From NCBI GenBank assembly GCA_946222055.1, contig CAMIEW010000084.1:1-5557 (forward strand): a stretch of 5,557 nucleotides of DNA. Reading direction: 5' to 3'. This document shows positions 1 through 5,557 of this stretch, piece by piece (within the stretch, counting starts at the first letter, position 1; each line of letters starts with the position of its first letter). This stretch comes from an uncultured Porphyromonas sp. Lineage in GTDB: Bacteria; Bacteroidota; Bacteroidia; Bacteroidales; Porphyromonadaceae. A program made the translations under genes and the position numbers. The notes under the pieces were generated by a model. It was not told the DNA's origin, made no database searches, and worked only from the letters and a program-made list of their open reading frames with translations.

Positions 1-1121
1 CTTCCGTACTCTGCCTCGCGACTCGGGTCGGCAGCGACCCAGCGGGCAAACTCCTCCTCTATGGCGCGCTTGTCGCTCTCGACGTCGAGCTTCTTGAGCC
101 CGGCATTCATACCGATCGAGTTTTTCCAGTAATTGGAGGAGCCGAGATACTTGCTGATGTACTGGATATTGATGGCATTGTCCTTTGCCATATACTCATT
201 CCAGATATCCTGCTTGATGCCACGGACGAGGATACGCGGCTTATTGCTATTCTCGATCCGGTCGACGATGCCCCAGGATGAGAGGTAGCGGTCAGTGGAG
301 CCGGGGAAGCCGATGGTCATGGAGTAGTCGCCCTCCTTCACTCCCTTGAGGGAGATCTTGGCATAGTAGGCGGGCTTGTAGGGGACGTTGTCGGCAGCAT
401 AGTCGGCTGGCTTATTGTCCTTGCCGGCGTAGACGCGGAAGACGGAGTAGTCGATGGTGTGACGGGGCCACATCCAGTTGTCGGTGTCGCGGCCAAACTT
501 CCCGATCGATGCGGGCGGCGCAAAGGCGAGGCGCACGTCGGTGAAGACGTCGTAGACGATGAGGTAGTACCGATTACTCTCGTAGAAGGGGATCACCTCC
601 ACGGCGGTGTGCTTGTCCCTACCGTACTCCTTGGCGATCTGCTCGCAGGAGGAGCGGATAGCGCTATACTTCTTCATCGGATCCGGCTCCTGAGCCGCCG
701 CCTCCATGACGCGGGCGGTGACGTCGACCGTCTCCCGGAGGTACTTGACCTGAAGCCCCTCGATCGGGAGCTCCTCAGAGGTGCGGTGGGCGACGAAGCC
801 ATTGGTGATGTAGTCGTGCTCCACGGCGCTGACGCTCTGGATGGAGCCGAAGCCGCAGTGGTAATTGGTGAAGATGAGCCCCATGTCAGAGGCGGTGATG
901 CCGGTGCAGCCGCCACCGAAGATCACCACCGCATTGGCGATGCCGGGGTCGGTGTTGGAGAAGAACTTGGTCGGGTCGACCTTCAGACCAAGCTCCTTCA
1001 TCCGCTCGATATTCTCCTTCTTCAGCTCATTGAGGATCCACATTCCCTTGTCCGCACGGGCGGAGGGGACGAGGACGAGGAGCGCGAGCAGGCTCAGCAG
1101 ATACTTTGCTCTTACTTTCAT
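1..1121 (-). CDS. dpp7: S46 family dipeptidyl peptidase, DPP7-like (N-terminal 373 residues; cut by left window edge)
   Basis: Exported serine dipeptidyl peptidase that removes dipeptides from the N-terminus of peptides in the periplasm; in asaccharolytic Porphyromonas such dipeptides are the main carbon and energy source. The first 23 residues form a signal peptide: basic start (MKVRAK), leucine-rich core, and a likely cleavage after SARA, giving a mature start DKGMW as in P. gingivalis DPP7. Family landmarks follow in order: IANAVVIFGGGCTG (61-74), catalytic His88 in TNYHCGFG, DNWMWPRHT (214-222) with N215 and W216 expected to help hold the substrate amine, catalytic Asp224 in HTIDYS, GFPGSTDRY (271-279), and N330 in SSNYWKN. 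The catalytic Ser (near 647 by comparison with P. gingivalis DPP7) and the S1-pocket residue that separates DPP7 (Gly) from DPP11 (Arg) lie outside the window. The visible half resembles DPP7 more than DPP11. Family length is about 700-720 residues, so roughly half is present. The frame is intact throughout. The ATG is preceded by an A-rich stretch and no Shine-Dalgarno, usual for Bacteroidetes. Confidence 0.93.
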   Translation of the reverse strand, partial: MKVRAKYLLSLLALLVLVPSARADKGMWILNELKKENIERMKELGLKVDPTKFFSNTDPGIANAVVIFGGGCTGITASDMGLIFTNYHCGFGSIQSVSAVEHDYITNGFVAHRTSEELPIEGLQVKYLRETVDVTARVMEAAAQEPDPMKKYSAIRSSCEQIAKEYGRDKHTAVEVIPFYESNRYYLIVYDVFTDVRLAFAPPASIGKFGRDTDNWMWPRHTIDYSVFRVYAGKDNKPADYAADNVPYKPAYYAKISLKGVKEGDYSMTIGFPGSTDRYLSSWGIVDRIENSNKPRILVRGIKQDIWNEYMAKDNAINIQYISKYLGSSNYWKNSIGMNAGLKKLDVESDKRAIEEEFARWVAADPSREAEYG

Positions 1122-1142
1122 AGATAGTTGTATGTCTGGTTT
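1122..1142 (-). other. 21-base gap between the MBL-fold hydrolase and dpp7
   Basis: This is the longest gap between genes in the window. Read on the minus strand it is A/C-rich (ends in acaactatct before the ATG) and has no purine-rich Shine-Dalgarno, no inverted repeat able to form a terminator, and no clear match to the Bacteroidetes -7 element TAnnTTTG. The peptidase is therefore most simply expressed by read-through from the upstream genes, although a promoter inside the end of the hydrolase gene cannot be excluded by eye. Confidence 0.5.
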
Positions 1143-1784
1143 TTACTTGTAATTCTTCCTCTCCTCCCCAATGGTGGTAAGGGGTCCGTGCCCCGGGTAG
1201 ACCTCCGTCTCGTCAGGCAGGGCAAAGAGCACCTCGCGGATCGAGTGCATCAGCTGCGCCTCGTCACCGCCCCAGAGGTCAGTCCTGCCGCAGCCCCCGG
1301 CGAAGAGCGTGTCCCCGGTAAAGAGCGCCCCTGCCTCTTGGTCAAAAAAGGAGACCCCACCGGCAGTGTGACCGGGGGTCTTCAGGATCCGCAGCGTCCG
1401 CTCCCCATAGCGGATCTGTCCCTGCTCCTCATCGCGGAAGGGAACAAGCTCCACCTCGCGTACTCCCTCGGGAACCTTCAGAGACATGGCGGCAAATTGA
1501 TCCATCAGGCTCGGCAGGCTGCCGATCTCGTCCGACGATGCCTCGATCTCAAGTCCCCACTTGTCTCGCACGAAGGAGGCGCCCATAACGTGGTCAAAGT
1601 GGGCGTGTGTCAGGATGCAGCGGACGGGGCGCAGACCTTTCTTCTCGACGAAAGCAGCCAGCTGCTCCGTCGCGCGAACCGAACCGAAGCCCGGATCGAT
1701 GATGACCGTCTCGAGCGTGTCGTCCCATACGAGGTAGGGGTGCTCGAAGATCTGATTGACGGTAAATGTCTGGAAGTGTAGCAT
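1143..1784 (-). CDS. MBL-fold metallo-hydrolase (single-domain glyoxalase II-like, YcbL type)
   Basis: A 213-residue cytoplasmic metallo-beta-lactamase-fold hydrolase with no signal peptide. The complete two-metal ligand set is visible: THAHFDH (59-65; H60, H62, D64, H65), H139 in TPGHTAGG, D158 in FTGDTLF, and H199 in YPGHGP. The GGCGRTDLWGGD segment (163-174) is typical of the glyoxalase II/YcbL branch. Glyoxalase II enzymes hydrolyse S-lactoylglutathione and similar thioesters. This protein is shorter (classical glyoxalase II is about 250 residues) and lacks the C-terminal helical glutathione-binding domain, so glutathione thioesters are not assured as substrate; it may act on another thioester or small ester. 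Its ATG overlaps the rsmG stop by one base (TGATG), which implies translation coupled to rsmG. Fold and metal site are secure; the substrate is unknown. Confidence 0.93.
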   Translation of the reverse strand: MLHFQTFTVNQIFEHPYLVWDDTLETVIIDPGFGSVRATEQLAAFVEKKGLRPVRCILTHAHFDHVMGASFVRDKWGLEIEASSDEIGSLPSLMDQFAAMSLKVPEGVREVELVPFRDEEQGQIRYGERTLRILKTPGHTAGGVSFFDQEAGALFTGDTLFAGGCGRTDLWGGDEAQLMHSIREVLFALPDETEVYPGHGPLTTIGEERKNYK

Positions 1785-1786
1785 CA
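1782..1786 (-). other. TGATG stop/start overlap of rsmG and the MBL-fold gene
   Basis: On the minus strand the rsmG stop TGA (1786-1784) shares its last base with the ATG (1784-1782) of the MBL-fold gene. Such overlaps usually let a terminating ribosome re-initiate. There is no separate ribosome binding site here, which supports coupled translation and fixes this ATG as the start. Confidence 0.85.
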
Positions 1787-2425
1787 GTGTAGGGGTAGGT
1801 AAATGATTTTCTTAGTGTCGTAGTACTCGAGCTCGGGGTAGAGGCTCTTGATCTCCACCACCTCGACCGACTTGCGGAAGGGGCGTAGCTCCTCCGTCAG
1901 ATCGCCGCCCTTGAGCGTGATGATCCCATTGGGGAGGGCATTGAGCTGCTCCCTCCGGTAGATCAGGTGACCCGACGTGCGGACGAGATCAGAGAGGTCC
2001 ATTGCGGCACGGCTGACGATGAAGTGGTAGCGTCCCTGCCACTCCTCGGAGCGGGTATGGACAGCCTCCACATTCGTTAGTCCGATCGCATCGGTGATGG
2101 CCTGTGTGACGCGGATCTTCTTCCCCGTCCCGTCGATCAGGGTGAAGTGACACTCGGGGAAAAGGATCGCCAGCGGTATCCCCGGCAGTCCGCCACCGGT
2201 GCCGACGTCGATGATACGCGTCCCGGGACGGAAGGAGGTATACCGCCCGATCACCATTGAGTGGAGGATGTGGTGCTCAAGGATCTGGTCGATGTCCTTG
2301 CGGGAGACGACGTTGATCTTCTCATTCCACTCCTTATATAGATCAGGCAGCCGGCTCAGCCGGTCGAGTTGCTCAGCTGTGAGGGCGGGGAAGTACCGCT
2401 CTATGATGGTCAGATCGGCGCTCAT
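1784..2425 (-). CDS. rsmG: 16S rRNA (guanine527-N7)-methyltransferase RsmG (GidB)
   Basis: Cytoplasmic S-adenosylmethionine-dependent enzyme that methylates N7 of G527 in the 530 loop of 16S rRNA; loss of it gives low-level streptomycin resistance in many bacteria. Length is 213 residues, normal for the family (about 205-240). Visible landmarks are the N-terminal helical part with EWNEKINVVSRKD (32-44) and the following HHILHS (51-56); SAM-binding motif I IIDVGTGGGLPGIPLA (71-86); the acidic residue D98 in TLIDGTGKKIRV, expected to contact the SAM ribose; SEEW (126-129); FIVSRA (135-140) with the conserved Arg139; and LKGGDLTEEL (171-180) with Lys172. The IDGTGKKI form replaces the more common VDSxGKK and is, from memory, usual in Bacteroidales. 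The start ATG overlaps the stop of the preceding lipoprotein gene by four bases, and the stop overlaps the next start by one, so it is embedded in an operon. Confidence 0.97.
   Translation of the reverse strand: MSADLTIIERYFPALTAEQLDRLSRLPDLYKEWNEKINVVSRKDIDQILEHHILHSMVIGRYTSFRPGTRIIDVGTGGGLPGIPLAILFPECHFTLIDGTGKKIRVTQAITDAIGLTNVEAVHTRSEEWQGRYHFIVSRAAMDLSDLVRTSGHLIYRREQLNALPNGIITLKGGDLTEELRPFRKSVEVVEIKSLYPELEYYDTKKIIYLPLH
2422..2425 (-). other. ATGA start/stop overlap of the lipoprotein gene and rsmG
   Basis: On the minus strand the rsmG ATG (2425-2423) overlaps the TGA stop (2424-2422) of the lipoprotein gene. This classic four-base overlap indicates translational coupling between an envelope-protein gene and a ribosome-modification gene. 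Confidence 0.85.
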
Positions 2426-3318
2426 TCGGTCATCAGTCGCTGCTTGTACTCATCCTTGAGGCAGCCGGCAATATCAGCGTAGGGCAGCGTCAGCTCTATC
2501 GGTCCGACGAAGTGGGCGGCGATGTCGTAGGGATTGAAGTAGAAGGTGACGCCCACCGAGGTGAGGTAGAAGTACTCTCCCATCTTTGCCTCCTCGTAGA
2601 AGTAGACCCCCTTGTCCGCCAGAGCGTCGGGGCTGTCCACTCCGAAAGTCTTCATCAGCGCAGAGAGGAGCAGGTCGTCGACCTTATCCTCAGAGCCGTC
2701 TGCGAAGAGCTGATGGACGGTGATCGGGGTATTGTGCTTGAGATCGTAATTGGCGGACCGGATCGAGGAGGCGCCATTGGCTCCGCCGCTGAAGTCGTAC
2801 TGGCTGATCTTGACGGAGACCAGGTCTGCCTGATTGTACGTCAGGGAGTCGGACTTGATCATCTCCTCAGCGAAGAAGGAGAGAAGCGCCGTGGGCGACT
2901 CCGCATCGTCTCTCATCAGGGTCTTGGCGCGTGCCAGGTCGGAGATATAGCTCTCCAGCCCCTGAGCCACCACGCTGTCGAGGTAGCTCTGCATGCTCAT
3001 GTGCGACTCGTAGTCGGGACCCTCCAGTGCGTGGCAGGCGACGAGGTAGCTCCTGAGAGAGTCTGCCACCACTCCCGCATCTCCCTCGGCGGTAGGCTCG
3101 AGGAGATCCAGCGAGACGGTGTAGGTCGGGACCGAGAGCGTGGTGTCCTGCCAGGTCCTCGGGGTGAGGGTGTCTGTGTAGGCTCTCTCGACGTGTACCG
3201 TCTGCCAGCTGATCTGCTGATTGATCCCCCCATCTCCGCCTCTCTTATGACAGCCGGAGAGGAGCAGAATGAGACTGCCGAGCAAGATTAGTAGGGGAAG
3301 TGACTTAGATCGTGTCAT
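2422..3318 (-). CDS. Lipoprotein with DUF3298 (RsiV C-terminal-like) domain, function unknown
   Basis: A 298-residue predicted lipoprotein. The N-terminus has a basic start (MTRSK), a leucine/isoleucine-rich core, and lipobox LSGC with the lipidated Cys at residue 23. Residues about 40-135 resemble the DUF4163/PdaC-like region often paired with DUF3298. The DUF3298 signature follows: YDFSGGANGASS (174-185), NYDLKHNTPITVHQLF (190-205), and near the C-terminus VTFYFNPYDIAAHFVGP (257-273) then IELTLPYADI (274-283). DUF3298 is best known as the extracellular domain of RsiV, the lysozyme-sensing anti-sigma factor of Bacillus, but it also occurs in many Bacteroidetes lipoproteins of unknown role. 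No transmembrane or cytoplasmic anti-sigma part is present, so an anti-sigma function is unlikely. The residues after the Cys (HKRGGDGG) carry no acidic surface-export signal, so a periplasm-facing location is more likely. It begins 6 bases after the recQ stop and overlaps rsmG. An ATG slightly upstream (3323) runs straight into a stop, which supports the start used. Confidence 0.87.
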   Translation of the reverse strand: MTRSKSLPLLILLGSLILLLSGCHKRGGDGGINQQISWQTVHVERAYTDTLTPRTWQDTTLSVPTYTVSLDLLEPTAEGDAGVVADSLRSYLVACHALEGPDYESHMSMQSYLDSVVAQGLESYISDLARAKTLMRDDAESPTALLSFFAEEMIKSDSLTYNQADLVSVKISQYDFSGGANGASSIRSANYDLKHNTPITVHQLFADGSEDKVDDLLLSALMKTFGVDSPDALADKGVYFYEEAKMGEYFYLTSVGVTFYFNPYDIAAHFVGPIELTLPYADIAGCLKDEYKQRLMTE

Positions 3319-3324
3319 GACATA

Positions 3325-5526
3325 TTAATTAGCCAGCTCGGAGATGAATTTTATCCTAATAAGTCTCACCTCATCCTCCTCGTACACCTCCAAGGCAGAC
3401 ATCGCCGTGTCGAGGTCATCCGTGGGGGAGTGACGGAAGTAGTCGAAGATCTCATCCACATCATCGGAGTCCATGACGTCGTCGATGAAGTAATTGATAT
3501 TGATCTTAGTGCCGGAGTAGACGATCGACTCGATCTCCGAGAGCAGGTCGCTGAAGTCCATATTATTGGAGTTCGCGATGTCCTCGAGCGACACCTTTCG
3601 ATCGATGTGCTGCACGATGGAGACCTTGAGCTTGGACTTATTGGGGACCGTCCGTATGCGTATGTCCTCCGGCCGCTCGATGTCATTCTCCTCCACGTAC
3701 TCCTTGATCAGAGCGATGAAGGGGGCGCCGTACTTCTCAGCCTTGCTCTTGCCGACTCCGGTGATATTCTGCAACTCCTCCATCGACACCGGGTAGACGC
3801 TTGCCATATCCTGCAGGCTGGCATCCTGGAAGACGACATAGGCAGGCACCTTGAGCTCCTTCGCCTTCTTCTTCACCGCATCCTTGAGTATGGAGTAGAG
3901 CTCCGGGTCCGCAGCACCACCGCCCCCTGTACCGGCGCCTTTGGAGGCGCGCTCTGCCTCCTCATCCTCATCCTCCTCATCTGAGGGGAGACTGACGAGG
4001 AAGGACTTGGGCTTCTTCATGAAGGTCCGTCCCTTAGCGGTGAGGCTCAGGATGCCGTGCCTCTCGATGCTCTTGTCGATGTATCCGTCGATGATCGCCT
4101 GACGGATCACCGCATCCAGTAGCTCCTCGTCCTCCCCCTTGAGCGAGCCAAATTCCTCGAGATCATCGTGCTTGTAGTTCTCGATGTCGACCGTCTTCTT
4201 ACCCAGGAGGAAGTGAATGATGTAGTCGGTCTTAAATTCCTCCTTAAGCACACTCACTGCCTCGAGTATGCTGATCAGTGTCTCTTTTGCTTCCACTCTC
4301 TTATGGTGCGCTTTACAGTTATCGCAGTTGTGACAGTTATCTTGCTCGTAGGTCTCTCCGAAGTAATTGAGGAGAAACTTCCGTCGGCATATCGGGCTCT
4401 CTGCATAGGACTTCATCTCTTCGAGAAGGAGGGAGCCCACGACCCTCTCGTTATTCGTCTTATTCTTACTATGGAGGAGCTTCGCCATCTTGTCGATGTC
4501 TGCATTGCTGTAGTAAGCGATGCAGAGCCCCTCTCCGCCGTCCCGCCCTGCTCGACCGGTCTCCTGGTAGTAGCTCTCCAGGCTCTTAGGGATGTCGTAA
4601 TGGATCACGAAGCGGACGTCTGGCTTGTCGATCCCCATCCCGAAGGCTATCGTCGCCACGATGACATCGATGCTCTCGTTGAGGAAGGCATCCTGCGTCT
4701 CGTCCCGCACCTTGCTCTCTATCCCGGCATGGTAGGGGAGTGCCTTGATGTCGTTGGCCCTGAGCACCTCGGCGAGGTTCTCCACCTTCTTGCGGCTCAT
4801 GCAGTAGATGATCCCGCTCTTGTGGTGGTGCTCCTTGATGAAGCGAATGATATCCGGCTCCACCTCGCTGTCCTTCCGTCGGATCTCGTAGTAGAGATTG
4901 GGTCGATTGAAGGAGCTGCGGAAGACCCTCGCATCCCTCATCTCGAGTGCCTTCAGGATATCCTGCTGCACCATCGGCGTCGCGGTCGCCGTGAGAGCGA
5001 TGATGGGACGTCGCTCGATCTGATCGACGATCTCCCGGATGCGGCGGTACTCCGGCCGGAAGTCGTGACCCCACTCGCTGATACAGTGCGCCTCGTCCAC
5101 GGCGTAGAAGGATACCGGTATCGACTTGAGGAACTCCACGTTCTCCTCCTTCGTCAGACTCTCCGGAGCGACGAAGAGCATCTTAGTCGCTCCGCTCGCC
5201 AGGTCGGCCCGCACCTCCTCCAGCTCAGACTTGGTGAGCGAGGAGTTCATGACATGAGCCACGGACGGGTCTGCAGCGCAGCCTCGGATCGCATCCACCT
5301 GATTCTTCATCAGAGCGATGAGGGGAGAGATGATGATCGAGGTGCCCTCGCTGATCAGGGCGGGCAGCTGGTAGCAGAGGGACTTGCCTCCGCCGGTCGG
5401 CATAAGCACGAAGGTGTCATGACCGGCCAGGATGCTCGCTATGATCTCGGCCTGCTCACCCTTGAAGGTGTCGAAGCCAAAGAAGTGCTTGAGGGTCTTG
5501 TGTAGTAAGTCGTCGGACTGTTCCAT
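3325..5526 (-). CDS. recQ: ATP-dependent DNA helicase RecQ
   Basis: A 3'-5' superfamily 2 DNA helicase acting in recombination and stalled-fork repair. Residues are counted from the ATG at 5526 (733 residues). Helicase motifs in order: motif 0 ending at Q25; Walker A MPTGGGKSL (42-50, K48); motif Ia SPLIALMKNQV (67-77); DEAH (144-147) with the aromatic-rich loop CISEWGHDFRPEY (148-160); LTATAT (178-183); IYCMSRKKVE (240-249); YHAG (265-268); VATIAFGMGIDK (290-301); and QETGRAGRDG (321-330) with the arginine finger region. The zinc site is C380, C398, C401 and C404. A winged-helix domain covers about 410-510. An acidic then glycine-rich linker (514-539) leads to an HRDC domain (about 540-615). 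A further C-terminal region (about 630-733) resembles the HTH_40 domain found at the end of Bacteroidetes RecQ proteins, which explains the length compared with about 610 residues in E. coli. A TTG at 5538 would add four residues; the frame is closed by a stop at 5551-5553. ATG is preferred because MEQSDDLLHKTL fits the family start. Confidence 0.98.
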   Translation of the reverse strand: MEQSDDLLHKTLKHFFGFDTFKGEQAEIIASILAGHDTFVLMPTGGGKSLCYQLPALISEGTSIIISPLIALMKNQVDAIRGCAADPSVAHVMNSSLTKSELEEVRADLASGATKMLFVAPESLTKEENVEFLKSIPVSFYAVDEAHCISEWGHDFRPEYRRIREIVDQIERRPIIALTATATPMVQQDILKALEMRDARVFRSSFNRPNLYYEIRRKDSEVEPDIIRFIKEHHHKSGIIYCMSRKKVENLAEVLRANDIKALPYHAGIESKVRDETQDAFLNESIDVIVATIAFGMGIDKPDVRFVIHYDIPKSLESYYQETGRAGRDGGEGLCIAYYSNADIDKMAKLLHSKNKTNNERVVGSLLLEEMKSYAESPICRRKFLLNYFGETYEQDNCHNCDNCKAHHKRVEAKETLISILEAVSVLKEEFKTDYIIHFLLGKKTVDIENYKHDDLEEFGSLKGEDEELLDAVIRQAIIDGYIDKSIERHGILSLTAKGRTFMKKPKSFLVSLPSDEEDEDEEAERASKGAGTGGGGAADPELYSILKDAVKKKAKELKVPAYVVFQDASLQDMASVYPVSMEELQNITGVGKSKAEKYGAPFIALIKEYVEENDIERPEDIRIRTVPNKSKLKVSIVQHIDRKVSLEDIANSNNMDFSDLLSEIESIVYSGTKININYFIDDVMDSDDVDEIFDYFRHSPTDDLDTAMSALEVYEEDEVRLIRIKFISELAN

Positions 5527-5557
5527 CTCATAGAGCAAGGTCGGTGATTTTTATTTA
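5527..5557 (-). other. AT-rich leader upstream of recQ
   Basis: The 31 bases before the recQ ATG read, on the minus strand, TAAATAAAAATC followed by a mixed stretch. The sequence holds stop codons (TAA at 5557-5555 and 5553-5551). The latter is in the recQ frame and limits how far upstream the gene can start. One of these may end an upstream gene outside the window. No Shine-Dalgarno and no convincing TAnnTTTG -7 element is visible in this short piece, so whether recQ has its own promoter cannot be decided here. Confidence 0.4.

Noticed and set aside
459..1127. A 222-codon plus-strand open frame opposite the peptidase gene.
   Set aside because: It is antisense to a gene with signal peptide and S46 motifs; composition is that of a shadow frame.
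1128..1781. A 217-codon plus-strand open frame opposite the MBL-fold gene.
   Set aside because: The minus-strand frame carries the full MBL metal-binding motif set; the plus-strand frame mirrors its extent and has no domain signature.
2512..3291. A 259-codon open frame on the plus strand opposite the lipoprotein gene.
   Set aside because: It is antisense to a gene with a clear lipobox and DUF3298 motifs, and its translation has no recognisable family and the same composition as other antisense shadows.
3319..3324. Possible terminator between recQ and the lipoprotein gene.
   Set aside because: Only six bases separate the genes and no inverted repeat followed by a T run is visible.
4586..5074. 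A 162-codon minus-strand frame inside recQ in another reading frame.
   Set aside because: It lies within the RecQ helicase core in a shifted frame and its translation is low-complexity with no motif; recQ itself is uninterrupted there.
4168..5505. A 445-codon open frame on the plus strand opposite recQ.
   Set aside because: It lies wholly antisense to a RecQ gene with all motifs intact, its translation is rich in Leu, Val, Asp, His and Arg without recognisable domains, and such long antisense frames arise from GC-biased third codon positions.
5527..5538. A TTG at 5538 as an alternative recQ start, adding four residues.
   Set aside because: The ATG at 5526 gives a start that fits the family better, and nothing upstream of TTG favours it.

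Overview
The window is a compact run of five genes, all transcribed from the minus strand, with almost no non-coding DNA. Protein content points to the order Bacteroidales, most likely a Porphyromonas-type organism. The evidence is a DPP7-like S46 dipeptidyl peptidase with strong similarity to the Porphyromonas gingivalis enzyme, a long RecQ of the Bacteroidetes type with an extra C-terminal helix-turn-helix region, and start sites that lack an obvious Shine-Dalgarno sequence. Base composition is fairly GC-rich (mid-fifties percent by eye), higher than P. gingivalis, so a relative rather than that species itself is likely. The genus assignment is an inference from remembered sequences, not from a search.

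Layout in the direction of transcription (right to left): a short AT-rich leader at the right edge; recQ (3325-5526), a DNA helicase; a lipoprotein with a DUF3298/RsiV-like domain (2422-3318), 6 bases after recQ; rsmG (1784-2425), the 16S rRNA G527 N7-methyltransferase, whose start overlaps the lipoprotein stop by 4 bases (ATGA); a small metallo-beta-lactamase-fold hydrolase (1143-1784), whose start overlaps the rsmG stop by 1 base (TGATG); and, 21 bases further on, the N-terminal half of a secreted S46 dipeptidyl peptidase (1-1121), cut by the left window edge.

The spacing suggests one transcription unit, with the three middle genes translationally coupled. The products do not form an obvious single pathway: DNA repair, an envelope protein, ribosome modification, a small-molecule thioesterase-type hydrolase and periplasmic peptide breakdown. 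This looks like ordinary housekeeping DNA. No RNA gene, mobile element, CRISPR array, long repeat, convincing promoter or terminator hairpin was seen, and no previously undescribed system could be supported. The points most worth a second look are unusual residues next to two catalytic positions of the peptidase, the DUF3298 lipoprotein standing without a sigma-factor partner in this window, and an apparent excess of GATC sites.
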